A stretch of DNA of 43,874 nt from an uncultured Chloroflexota bacterium (GTDB lineage: Bacteria > Chloroflexota > Anaerolineae > Aggregatilineales > Phototrophicaceae). The notes beneath the pieces are model-generated. The model was not told the origin of the DNA. It saw only the letters and a program-made list of their open reading frames with translations, and did no database searches. Location of the stretch: positions 1 to 43,874 of the forward strand of contig CAIPFY010000358.1 in assembly GCA_903864435.1 (NCBI GenBank), read 5' to 3'. Of the stretch, positions 27,763 through 35,014 are shown piece by piece. A program made the translations under genes and the position numbers. How positions within the stretch are numbered: position 1 is the first letter of the stretch; every line of letters starts with the position of its first letter.

Positions 27763-28710
27763 ATGACGATGAATACCAGAGCAGAGGCATTTGCCCCGGC
27801 TACAGTGGCAAACCTCGGCGTTGGGTTCGACATTTTAGGACTGGCAATCAGTGAACCGGGCGACACAGTGCGCGTGGAATGGACGGATGCGCCCGGCGCT
27901 CATGTGGCGCGTATCGAAGGAGATGGCGGCCTGCTACCGCTTGATCCCGAAAAGAACACGGCCTGCGTTGCGGCAAACAGCGTGCTGAATCTGTTAGATG
28001 TGAAGCAGGGGGTTTCGATTACCCTGTTGAAAGGGCTGCCGCTGGCGAGCGGGCTGGGCAGCAGTTCGGCAAGCGCGGTGGCGGCGGCGCTGGCGGTGAA
28101 TGCGCTGTGCGGTTCGCCACTTTCGACGATGGAACTTCTGCCCGCCGCGCTGGATGGCGAGGCGGCTGTGAGTGGTCGCCATGCGGATAATGTCGCGCCG
28201 TGCCTGTTCGGGGGGATTACGCTGGTGACGGGGATCGAGGCGGATGATATTCATCGGTTGCCCATCCCGGAGGCGCTCTATCTGGCACTGGTGACACCGG
28301 ATGTTCCGGTTCCAACGGCGCTGGCGCGTTCGGTGCTGCCGGATTCGATTTCCCTGCGGGATATGGTGGCACAAACGGGCGGGGTGGCGCGTGTGGTGGA
28401 TGCGTTGTATCGCGGTGATGTGGCGGCGCTGGCCTGCGCAATGGAGTCTGATCGGGTGGTGGAACCGGCGCGGGCGCATTTGATGCCAATGCTGGTGGAG
28501 ATGCGGGCTGTGGCACGTTCCGCCGGGGCGCTGGGGCTGGTCATTAGCGGTGCGGGGCCAACGCTGTGCGCCATTTGTGATGCGGCGAAAACTGCCGAAC
28601 GGGTGGCCGGAGCGATGCAGGCCGCCTACGAGCAGGCCGGTATTGCTGCCGTGAGTAGGCATACGCGGGTGAGCGAAACTGGTGCGAAAGTTTTGCAAAT
28701 TGACGCATAA
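27763..28710 (+). CDS. thrB: Homoserine kinase
   Basis: GHMP-family kinase that makes O-phosphohomoserine, the substrate of threonine synthase and possibly of the plant-like cystathionine gamma-synthase here. The 315-residue protein has FAPATVANLGVGFDILGLA at the N-terminus, the ATP-binding PLASGLGSSSASAVAAA at about 93-109 and a C-terminal ISGAGPTLCAI motif. AAGGA lies nine bases before the ATG. It diverges from thrC with only 54 bases between the chosen starts. Confidence 0.95.
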   Translation: MTMNTRAEAFAPATVANLGVGFDILGLAISEPGDTVRVEWTDAPGAHVARIEGDGGLLPLDPEKNTACVAANSVLNLLDVKQGVSITLLKGLPLASGLGSSSASAVAAALAVNALCGSPLSTMELLPAALDGEAAVSGRHADNVAPCLFGGITLVTGIEADDIHRLPIPEALYLALVTPDVPVPTALARSVLPDSISLRDMVAQTGGVARVVDALYRGDVAALACAMESDRVVEPARAHLMPMLVEMRAVARSAGALGLVISGAGPTLCAICDAAKTAERVAGAMQAAYEQAGIAAVSRHTRVSETGAKVLQIDA

Positions 28711-28738
28711 GTATCTTATGATAGTGCCGTGCGGTTCG

Positions 28739-28767
28739 TTGACACCCCTGCGGGCTGTCTGTATAAT
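28739..28767 (+). promoter_or_regulatory. Full-consensus sigma70-type promoter of the polyprenyl synthase gene
   Basis: TTGACA (28739-28744), exactly 17 bases, TATAAT (28762-28767). Both hexamers are perfect. Transcription would start near 28774, about 41 bases before the ATG. Confidence 0.9.
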
Positions 28768-28814
28768 AAATTTAGATTGTTCTGAAAGTAACAAACGATA
28801 CTGAGGGATCCCCG

Positions 28815-29738
28815 ATGACCAATTCCGAGGCCATGCAGGCGGTAGATAACATCATGCTGTCGGTGGTCAACAGCGATGTGAAAACCCTCCGCGATGCCAG
28901 TAAACACATTTTGGATGCAGGCGGGAAGCGCATTCGCCCACGCCTGCTTGTGACCGTTTATCAGGCGCTCGGTGGAACCGATTATGAGTATGCAGCGCCC
29001 GTGGCTGCGGCTGTGGAATTGGTACATACGGCCAGCGTGGTGCATGATGACATTAACGATCATGGCGTTGTTCGGCGCGGTCGCCCTTCGGTGAACGCGA
29101 TCTGGGGACGCACGTTTGCCTTGCTAACGGGCGACTTTTTGTTCACCAAAGTGTACGAGTTGATGGCGCCTTATCAAGATTTGAATATTGATCTGGCGGC
29201 GGCGACGGTGGCGCTGGTGGAAGGCGAAACCATGCAGGCGGCGGCGGTGAAAGAGAATAATTTCACCCGTGAAGTGTATACCGAGATTATCGCCCGTAAG
29301 ACGGCGGCGCTGTTCCGTTCGGCGGCGACGCTGGGCGCGAAACTGGCGGGCGCGAGTAATGAAGTGATTGACGCGGTGGGGGTGTACGGCTTCAACGTCG
29401 GCCTCGCCTTCCAGATCATTGATGACATTCTCGATTTGACGGCTGATTCCGAACAGCTGGGCAAAACATCCGGCATTGACCTGTCGCAGGGGCGCGGTTA
29501 TGCCGCTGCTTACGGCGGAAACGGGCAGGCGGGTGTGGCGGTGGCGGTGGCGGATGATGGCGATCCGATGAAGAAGATCAAAGAACGTATCCTGCGCGGG
29601 GACGCGATTAACGAAGCCTATGAACAGGCGCGAAACCTTCGGGATATGGCGGTGGGGGCGCTGGTGGTATTGCCGGATAGCGCCGCCAAGCGTGAATTGA
29701 TCGAGATCGCACGGGTGGTTGTGGATCGAGATCGCTAG
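28815..29738 (+). CDS. Polyprenyl (all-trans) diphosphate synthase
   Basis: Class I prenyltransferase that extends isoprenoid chains for quinones or carotenoids. The 307-residue protein has both aspartate-rich Mg sites: DDIND at 78-82 within VVHDDINDHGVVRRGRPS, and DDILD at 203-207 within LAFQIIDDILDLTAD, plus GGKRIRPRL for diphosphate binding. Product length cannot be read by eye; the HTASVVHDD context fits medium/long chains such as octaprenyl or heptaprenyl. The segment after the second site (GYAAAYGGNGQAG) departs from the usual GK-TLPLI motif. It stands alone behind a perfect promoter and a terminator. Confidence 0.92.
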   Translation: MTNSEAMQAVDNIMLSVVNSDVKTLRDASKHILDAGGKRIRPRLLVTVYQALGGTDYEYAAPVAAAVELVHTASVVHDDINDHGVVRRGRPSVNAIWGRTFALLTGDFLFTKVYELMAPYQDLNIDLAAATVALVEGETMQAAAVKENNFTREVYTEIIARKTAALFRSAATLGAKLAGASNEVIDAVGVYGFNVGLAFQIIDDILDLTADSEQLGKTSGIDLSQGRGYAAAYGGNGQAGVAVAVADDGDPMKKIKERILRGDAINEAYEQARNLRDMAVGALVVLPDSAAKRELIEIARVVVDRDR

Positions 29739-29762
29739 AATTCGGATTGAGATGAACGCAAG

Positions 29763-29787
29763 ACCCGGCATCCTTCGCCGGGTTTTT
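29763..29787 (+). terminator. Terminator after the polyprenyl synthase gene
   Basis: ACCCGGC, loop ATCCTTC, GCCGGGT, then T to 29787. It lies directly before the convergent DUF5946 stop codon. Confidence 0.88.
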
Positions 29788-29789
29788 GT

Positions 29790-30245
29790 TTAGAGTTCGC
29801 CCGCGTTTCGCAGCGCGGTCAGGATACTGGTTGACCACGCCTGCACACGATCCACATAGCCTGCCGAGCCACCTGCCACCACTTGCGGCGCATGGGTTGT
29901 CCAGTGTACCGGATGCGCGTATGTGCCGAAGCCTGCGCTAACGCTCCCCCGTATCGGCCATGTGCGTTCCTTCAGGCTGGCGCGTGCTTCTTCGCGCACG
30001 TGTTCGGGGGTGGCACCGCTCTCGAAGGCCACCAGCAGGTCTAGCGCATGGCGGAGTCCCTGCGGGGAATATAACTGCGGGTGCTGAAGGTGGTAGCACA
30101 GGACGCTCAGATGATGCACGGAACCTGCGCCATTTTCATCCGAAAATTCCCAGACTAGCATCTGGTGAAAGGCAGACTCGCAAGTCCAGCCTTCGACCTG
30201 CACCGCGCCACATATTTCGCAGGCGGCTGCCAATGGATCGTTCAT
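29790..30245 (-). CDS. DUF5946-type small putative zinc-binding protein
   Basis: A 151-residue protein of unknown function. It has CEICG (C9, C12), then C22, and a Cys/His-rich stretch GSVHHLSVLCYHLQHPQLYSPQGL at 41 on (shown to residue 60), a likely metal site. The C-terminal half carries YAHPVHWT and DRVQAWSTSIL. I associate this pattern with DUF5946 proteins from memory. ATG 30245 has AAAGGA about 11 bases upstream; the frame stays open much further, but that part lies antisense to nnr and looks like shadow sequence. It diverges from nnr. Confidence 0.7.
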   Translation of the reverse strand: MNDPLAAACEICGAVQVEGWTCESAFHQMLVWEFSDENGAGSVHHLSVLCYHLQHPQLYSPQGLRHALDLLVAFESGATPEHVREEARASLKERTWPIRGSVSAGFGTYAHPVHWTTHAPQVVAGGSAGYVDRVQAWSTSILTALRNAGEL

Positions 30246-30316
30246 GCCCGTTTGTTTCCTTTTGTGCGCTTGTGCGTTACGTTTTAGCATAGTCCTGATC
30301 GAGCGAAAGAGCGAAC

Positions 30317-31927
30317 ATGCTGCCAATTTTGAATGTGAACCAGATTCGTAATCGTGAAGCGGTTGCGGATTCGTCCGGCCTGCCGTATGCGGAGATGATG
30401 CAGCGGGCGGGGCGGGCGCTGGCCGCACGGACGCTGACCTACTTGAGTGCGATTGACCAACCGCGTGTGACGGTTCTGGTGGGCGCGGGTAACAACGGCG
30501 GCGATGGGCTGGTGGCGGCGCGGGTGTTGGCGCAGGAGAACGGGGTGCGGGTGCGCTGTTACCTGCTGAAAGCACGCCCCGACGATCTTTTGGTGGAGAC
30601 AGCCCGCAAGGTAGGGGTGCTGGTTGCGCTGGCCGCTGATGACCGTGATGGGCGAGTGCTGCGAAATATGGTCGCCAGCGCGGATGTGGTGCTGGATGCG
30701 CTGTTCGGGATCGGCGTGAAGTTGCCGCTGCGCGAGGATGCCGCGAAGGTGCTGCGACAGGTACATGCCGCGCTGCGGGAACAATCCCAACCGGAAGGGG
30801 CACAGGAACGCTTGATTCTGCCCGATCAGCCTGCGCCTTCAGGCTGGCGGCGGCCTATTGTGATCGCGGTGGATTGCCCTAGCGGGCTAGATTGTGACAA
30901 CGGGCAACTGGATGTCGGGGCGCTACCGGCGGATGAAACCGTAACTTTTATTAGCGCCAAGCCGGGGTTGTTTTTGTTTCCGGGGGCGGCGGCGGTGGGG
31001 CGGTTGTCGGTGGCAACGCTAGGCGTTTCAGTGCCGCTGGCTGCTGAGATGGTATTCCCGATGCTGGTGGATGCGGATGCGGCGCGGGCGCGGTTGCCAG
31101 AGCGCCCTGTTAATTCGAGCAAAGGGACATTTGGCAAGGCGATGGTGGTTGCGGGCTGTGAGCGATACGTTGGGGCGGTGGGGCTGGCCTCGATGTCGGC
31201 GTACCGGGTCGGCGCGGGATTGGTGACGGCGGTAGCACCGGCGGCGCTGGTGGCGGCGCTCAGTGGGACGGTGGCTGAACCGACATGGTTGCCGCTGGCG
31301 GGGGATGGTGCGCTGCGCGCGGATACCGTGCGGCAGGGATTGCCGGGGTATACGGCGGCGCTGATCGGCCCCGGACTGGGGACTGCGCCGGAAGCGCGTG
31401 ATCTGGTCTACGGGCTGCTAGGTGAAGGACGGGAGGCGCTGCCGCCGTTGATTCTGGATGCAGACGCGCTGAACCTGTTGAGCGTCACGCCGGAATGGTG
31501 GCGGTTGCTGCCGCCGGAGACGATTCTGACTCCGCATCCCGGCGAGATGGGGCGGTTGTGCGGGTTGACGACAGAAGCGGTACAGGCGGATCGGTGGGGG
31601 ATTGCGGCACGCAAGGCGGCTGAATGGCAGGCGATTGTGGTGCTGAAGGGGGCGCATACGGTTATCGCTGCGCCGGATGGTCGGCTGGCGGTGCTGCCGT
31701 TCAAAACGGATGCGCTGGCGAAGGCTGGCACCGGCGATGTGTTGGCGGGGATGGTGGTGGGCTTAAGGGCGCAGGGCAGTACAGCGTTTGATGCGGCGGT
31801 GGCGGCGGCCTATTTGCACGGTTTGGCCGGCGAACTGGCGGCGGCGCAGGTGGGCAGCAGGCGTGCGGTAGTGGCGCGAAATGTGCGCGACCAGATTGGC
31901 GCGGCGCTGCGGGCGGTTAGTCGTTAA
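30317..31927 (+). CDS. nnr: Bifunctional NAD(P)H-hydrate repair enzyme (epimerase + dehydratase)
   Basis: Repairs hydrated NAD(P)H: the N-terminal YjeF domain epimerises R- and S-NAD(P)HX and the C-terminal domain dehydrates the S form with ADP or ATP. The 536-residue protein is full length for the fused type. The N-domain (1 to about 240) has GNNGGDG at 58-64 and VDCPSGLD; the C-domain has SSKGTFGKAMVVAG, TPHPGEMGRL and KAGTGDVLAG at 469-478. The 3' end overlaps the convergent YtxH gene by 11 bases. Confidence 0.95.
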   Translation: MLPILNVNQIRNREAVADSSGLPYAEMMQRAGRALAARTLTYLSAIDQPRVTVLVGAGNNGGDGLVAARVLAQENGVRVRCYLLKARPDDLLVETARKVGVLVALAADDRDGRVLRNMVASADVVLDALFGIGVKLPLREDAAKVLRQVHAALREQSQPEGAQERLILPDQPAPSGWRRPIVIAVDCPSGLDCDNGQLDVGALPADETVTFISAKPGLFLFPGAAAVGRLSVATLGVSVPLAAEMVFPMLVDADAARARLPERPVNSSKGTFGKAMVVAGCERYVGAVGLASMSAYRVGAGLVTAVAPAALVAALSGTVAEPTWLPLAGDGALRADTVRQGLPGYTAALIGPGLGTAPEARDLVYGLLGEGREALPPLILDADALNLLSVTPEWWRLLPPETILTPHPGEMGRLCGLTTEAVQADRWGIAARKAAEWQAIVVLKGAHTVIAAPDGRLAVLPFKTDALAKAGTGDVLAGMVVGLRAQGSTAFDAAVAAAYLHGLAGELAAAQVGSRRAVVARNVRDQIGAALRAVSR

Positions 31928-32162
31928 GTCCGAGTTCGCTGCGACGGCGGCGGGCGGCGGCTTTGCCTTCGGCGATGCTTTCGGCGATGGGGTCTGCTGG
32001 AACCGCAAGTTCGAGTTTGTCGCGTACCTGTTCGCCAGCCTGCGTGATCTGCTGACGGACTTGTTGCCCGCTGCGGGGTGCTTTGAACAACGTCAGCACG
32101 CCGCCAACTACCAGACCGATCACAAACCCTGCGACCAGAGTGCCTCTATCCAGACGATCCAT
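31917..32162 (-). CDS. YtxH-like small membrane protein
   Basis: An 81-residue protein with one N-terminal membrane segment (about residues 8-27, VAGFVIGLVVGGVLTLF) followed by KAPRSGQQVRQQI and a charged helical tail, the YtxH/gas-vesicle-like pattern. Function is unknown; relatives are linked to general stress. Its start overlaps the end of the preceding membrane-protein gene by 17 bases and its stop overlaps the nnr 3' end by 11 bases. GGGGGAC precedes the ATG. Confidence 0.78.
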   Translation of the reverse strand: MDRLDRGTLVAGFVIGLVVGGVLTLFKAPRSGQQVRQQITQAGEQVRDKLELAVPADPIAESIAEGKAAARRRRSELGLND

Positions 32163-32676
32163 TTTGTCCCCCGGAGGTTTTGTCTTTCGGTTCGGTATGA
32201 CGGATGGCGCGGCGAATGCCCCCCATCTCGCGCATGAATACGCGGGCGCCTGCGAGGAAGGCTTTGGTGCGAATGATAGGCTGGGTGACGTTTTCGCCCA
32301 CGAACGAAACGGTTGCACGGGCTTCATTGACGGTGGCCTGCGCGTTTTGCAGGACGGGTTTGGATTCGCTGTTGAGCAGGTTGATAAGGCGGGCAGCTTG
32401 CACTACCAGCACGGCTAATGCCCCGATGATGAGGATGGCTTCCAACCCCATCACAATGAGGAAAATGTCGCGGATAATCTGGATGCGAGAGGCGGTCACT
32501 TCGGTGCTGCCGAACAGCGCGAACAGCAGACCAATGATGAACGTGATGACGATCACACCGCCCAGTACCGACGCACTGATGACGGTGACACGCTGTATGC
32601 TCATGCCTTCCGGCGCAGGTTCGGCTTGAGTAGCGGTGGGAGCAGGGAGGGCGGTGGGAGTGGGTTCTGGTGGCAT
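32146..32676 (-). CDS. Two-pass membrane protein of unknown function
   Basis: A 176-residue protein. Residues 1-24 are rich in Pro, Thr and Ala; membrane segments lie at about 30-56 and 70-95. The rest is a soluble helix (QNAQATVNEARATVSFVGENV) that resembles the amphipathic helices of DUF948-like proteins, and a charged tail. GAGGATCACC precedes the ATG. It is the middle gene of a three-gene membrane operon, nine bases after the upstream gene and overlapping ytxH. No enzymatic motif is seen. Confidence 0.75.
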   Translation of the reverse strand: MPPEPTPTALPAPTATQAEPAPEGMSIQRVTVISASVLGGVIVITFIIGLLFALFGSTEVTASRIQIIRDIFLIVMGLEAILIIGALAVLVVQAARLINLLNSESKPVLQNAQATVNEARATVSFVGENVTQPIIRTKAFLAGARVFMREMGGIRRAIRHTEPKDKTSGGQNGSSG

Positions 32677-32685
32677 GGTGATCCT

Positions 32686-32967
32686 CTAGGTTCGCGTTCG
32701 CGGGTATCCCCGGCGTTCACTGGTTAGGAAGCGGGCGACCCCTAATGTGAAAAGGGCGCCGATGGCTGCGCTAAAGATGTGGAGTGTGCCTATATTCAGG
32801 ATATTGATGTTCATCAAGATGCCTGTGGCGTGTCCTGCTCCGAAGCCGATCCACCCGGCGAGCAGATATAGCGCCAGTTTACGCGCATCGCCCCCAACGA
32901 TCAGGTGAAAGACTGCGCCAAACAGAGTCGCCAGGATGAAAGCAAAGGTGGTAATGGGGTCTGGCAC
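32686..32967 (-). CDS. Small three-pass membrane protein
   Basis: A 93-residue hydrophobic protein with segments at about 5-26, 31-51 and 59-81 and a basic C-terminus. It is not assigned to a family. The start is GTG 32967 and there is no recognisable ribosome site before it. The sequence between it and the SRPBCC gene carries a palindrome at 32979-32998 that overlaps a possible minus-strand -10 box. It begins the membrane operon that ends with ytxH. Confidence 0.7.
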   Translation of the reverse strand: MPDPITTFAFILATLFGAVFHLIVGGDARKLALYLLAGWIGFGAGHATGILMNINILNIGTLHIFSAAIGALFTLGVARFLTSERRGYPRTRT

Positions 32968-32978
32968 GTTCGTTATTT

Positions 32979-32998
32979 ATTGGTCAATTATGACCAAT
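32979..32998. promoter_or_regulatory. Palindromic operator-like site between divergent genes
   Basis: ATTGGTCA, spacer ATTA, TGACCAAT: a perfect 8-base inverted repeat. On the minus strand CATAAT, a likely -10, lies within it, with TTTACC 17 bases upstream as -35. A bound protein would block transcription of the membrane operon and could affect the divergent SRPBCC gene. Confidence 0.6.
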
Positions 32999-33087
32999 CC
33001 CTTAACTATGGTAAAATTAATGCACACTTCTGTAAGAGTGTAGCATAAACTGAGTTTTTTACACGACGTAAAGCATGAGCTGCGCCG

Positions 33088-34038
33088 ATGAATATTCTTG
33101 ACCACCGCATTTTGATTCCGAAATCACCCGACACTGTATGGGCTTTTATTAGCGATTTGTCCCATAACCCGTCATGGCAGACAGATTGCACCGCCGTTTC
33201 GTTTGTGTCGCCACGCCATACCGGTGCAGGCGTCCGTATCCGGTCTACACAGCCGAATGGACGCGATTATCTGGTGGAGATGACCGCGTGGTATGAGGGG
33301 CTAGGCTACGAGTATCATCTCGTGGATGGTGCGCCTTTTAAGGAGGCACGGGGACGGGTACGCCTTCAAGAAATTCCCGAAGGCACTATTGTCCAATGGA
33401 CGTTTACGTATGATGTTGGCGGTTTTTTGAGTGGTGTGCGTAATGCGGTAAGCCTGAAGCGGCAGCTCGAAGGCGTCATGATTGACAGCCTGCGCAAGCT
33501 GTGGAAGGTGTTGCAGCAAACTGCGGAACCGCACCGCGAGGCGAAATCGTTGATGCGCGATGCACCGGACTATGAAGCCCGGATGCAGTACAAGCCGCGC
33601 CACCCTTCGGCGAAGGCAGAAGCGAATACGTCCCACCCTGCCGAGAGACCGGGTTCAGAGCCGACCTTTATGCCGCCGCCCGCATCCATTATGGATGAGC
33701 CGCCCATTCTGGAAGATGACACTCGTCCGCGTGTTCCGGTTGCAGTTCCGGCTGAACCCCTATTCGCGCCGGAACCCGTTTTGCCAATCGTAGCCGGATT
33801 GCCGGTGACGCCTGCGGAATCGGATTCGCTGGTGGAAACGACAGCCGAACCGGCGTTTCTGGCGCCAGAAACGCCTGTGCCGCCGAAAGTGAGTGTGGAA
33901 GAAGCGGTGCCTGCGCTCACGGAAACGGCGCGTTTGGACAGCAAACCCGAACCTTTGCCTGTGCAACCTGAATCCGAAGCTAAACGTGATGTGGCGGAAG
34001 TTCCGGTGGCGCTGCTGCTGCCCAAAGAGGAGCTTTAA
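33088..34038 (+). CDS. SRPBCC (START-like) protein with a Pro/Glu-rich tail, interrupted by an in-frame stop
   Basis: Residues 1 to about 150 form an SRPBCC/polyketide-cyclase-like fold (DHRILIPKSPDTVWAFISDL at the N-terminus, then VEMTAWYEGLGYEYHLVDG and a terminal helix near VMIDSLRKLWKVLQQ). Such domains bind hydrophobic ligands. Residues 150-316 are low-complexity Pro/Glu/Val sequence, probably disordered. The frame stops at TAA 34036-34038 but continues open in the same frame to 34425 with the same composition. The gene may therefore be a nonsense-truncated longer protein of about 445 residues. Confidence 0.75.
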   Translation: MNILDHRILIPKSPDTVWAFISDLSHNPSWQTDCTAVSFVSPRHTGAGVRIRSTQPNGRDYLVEMTAWYEGLGYEYHLVDGAPFKEARGRVRLQEIPEGTIVQWTFTYDVGGFLSGVRNAVSLKRQLEGVMIDSLRKLWKVLQQTAEPHREAKSLMRDAPDYEARMQYKPRHPSAKAEANTSHPAERPGSEPTFMPPPASIMDEPPILEDDTRPRVPVAVPAEPLFAPEPVLPIVAGLPVTPAESDSLVETTAEPAFLAPETPVPPKVSVEEAVPALTETARLDSKPEPLPVQPESEAKRDVAEVPVALLLPKEEL

Positions 34039-34062
34039 CGGCTGGATACCCGTGAGATCAGC

Positions 34063-34425
34063 GTGTTTGATTTGTTCGGGGTGCCAAAGCCTAGCGTGAC
34101 GCAAACTGCTGCGCGAGTGATCGTGCCGCCAGAACCGGTGGTTCCAGAAGTGCCTCCGGTGGTGGTTGAGCCGGAAATAGTGTCTATCGAGGTGGAATCG
34201 GCAGAGGAGTCGCCCGCGCCGATTGATATTCATACCACAATCACGCATGAAGTTCCGGTGGTGACGGAACTGCTGCCTGAGACTTTGAATATGGCGGCGC
34301 CTGTTGTGCTGCCAGATGAGGCGGTGGCAGTGCTGCCGGTGACGGACAAGAGCCTGCGCTACAATCGTATCGGGCTGCGGTTGCGGCTGCGACGCAAGCA
34401 GATTCGTATCCGCTGGCCGGGGTAA
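34063..34425 (+). CDS. Same-frame continuation of the SRPBCC gene after the TAA, or separate small ORF
   Basis: GTG 34063 opens a 120-codon frame, in register with the upstream gene; the codons between the TAA and this GTG read RLDTREIS. The product repeats the Pro/Glu/Val-rich tail (VIVPPEPVVPEVPP) and ends in a basic segment, LRLRLRRKQIRIRWPG. No good ribosome site precedes it. The simplest reading is that it is the C-terminal third of the upstream gene, cut off by a nonsense codon; stop read-through, re-initiation or sequencing error remain possible. Confidence 0.5.
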   Translation: MFDLFGVPKPSVTQTAARVIVPPEPVVPEVPPVVVEPEIVSIEVESAEESPAPIDIHTTITHEVPVVTELLPETLNMAAPVVLPDEAVAVLPVTDKSLRYNRIGLRLRLRRKQIRIRWPG

Positions 34426-34433
34426 TCGGCAGC

Positions 34434-34757
34434 TTATTTTTCTGTCGGAATGGTGTCCGGTAGGATAATTTGCGCGGCGTAGTCCGGGGCAAAGCTGCGC
34501 ACAAGTACCCCGCAGCAGGCCGTGAGTTGTTCTTGATTCAGCGTGTAGTAGCGGAAACGGCCTTCTTCGCGCACATTCACCAAGCCCACTTCTTCCAGCT
34601 TCTTGAGATGGTGGCTGACGGTGGGCTGGTTGACTTTACCTTCCATCTTGTCCACCAGATCATTGACACTCAGCCAGACGCAGCACAGGTGCGCCATGAT
34701 TTCCTGACGGGTTTCATCGGCAAGGGCTTTGGCAAAACGTACAGGGTTGGTGTTCAT
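34434..34757 (-). CDS. ArsR-family winged-helix repressor
   Basis: A 107-residue DNA-binding regulator. It has the family layout: ALADETRQEIMAHL, a short helix-turn-helix with VNQPTVSHHLKKLEEVGLV, and the wing VREEGRFRYYTLN. Cysteine pairs at HLCCVW, where ArsR/SmtB sensors carry the ELCVCD metal motif, and at TACCGV near the C-terminus suggest metal or thiol sensing. ATG 34757 gives the expected N-terminus; the frame open upstream runs into the tRNA. A possible self-operator lies 12 bases upstream. No metal exporter is adjacent, so its target is unknown. Confidence 0.88.
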   Translation of the reverse strand: MNTNPVRFAKALADETRQEIMAHLCCVWLSVNDLVDKMEGKVNQPTVSHHLKKLEEVGLVNVREEGRFRYYTLNQEQLTACCGVLVRSFAPDYAAQIILPDTIPTEK

Positions 34758-34768
34758 AACCCTAATCC

Positions 34769-34786
34769 TATTGATAATCGTCAATA
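34769..34786 (-). promoter_or_regulatory. Candidate ArsR self-operator in its promoter
   Basis: TATTGA, spacer TAATCG, TCAATA: a perfect 6-base inverted repeat next to a minus-strand TTGACA (34787-34792). The location between the -35 and the gene is where ArsR repressors bind. No good -10 was found. Confidence 0.5.
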
Positions 34787-34856
34787 TGTCAAGGTGACTT
34801 GAACGAGGTGAACCTTCGTGGAAGGGTTTGCAACGCTTGCGGATAGGAGATGGAAA

Positions 34857-34882
34857 ACAAAAAGTGCCCACATGGGACACTT
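34857..34882 (-). terminator. Terminator after tRNA-His
   Basis: On the minus strand AAGTG, bulged T, CCC pairs with GGG, CACTT around loop ATGT and leads into TTTTTG. It lies about 17 bases past the tRNA 3' end and before the arsR promoter. Confidence 0.7.
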
Positions 34883-34898
34883 CGTCTGTTTTTAGGTG

Positions 34899-34973
34899 GG
34901 TGGCTAGTGGGATTTGAACCCACGGCCTTCTGGGCCACAACCAGACGCTCTAACCAGCTGAGCTATAGCCACC
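34899..34973 (-). tRNA. tRNA-His (anticodon GTG)
   Basis: A full cloverleaf on the minus strand. The acceptor GTGGCTA/TAGCCAC is extended by the G(-1):C73 pair that is the hallmark of tRNA-His. The D arm contains AGCTCAGCTGGTTAGAGC, the anticodon loop TTGTGGC gives GTG, and the T arm has GTGGGTTCAAATCCCAC. The 3' CCA is not encoded. Confidence 0.97.
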
Positions 34974-35014
34974 ATATCAATACACGGGAGTATAGCATGG
35001 CAGTTTGGTGAAAT

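Noticed and set aside
30246-30803. Upstream extension of the DUF5946 reading frame
   Set aside because: The extra part is antisense to nnr, Pro/Ala/Arg-rich, and precedes a good ATG with a ribosome site at 30245.
34758-34940. N-terminal extension of the ArsR-type protein
   Set aside because: The extended frame would run through the tRNA terminator and into tRNA-His; the ATG at 34757 gives the normal family N-terminus.
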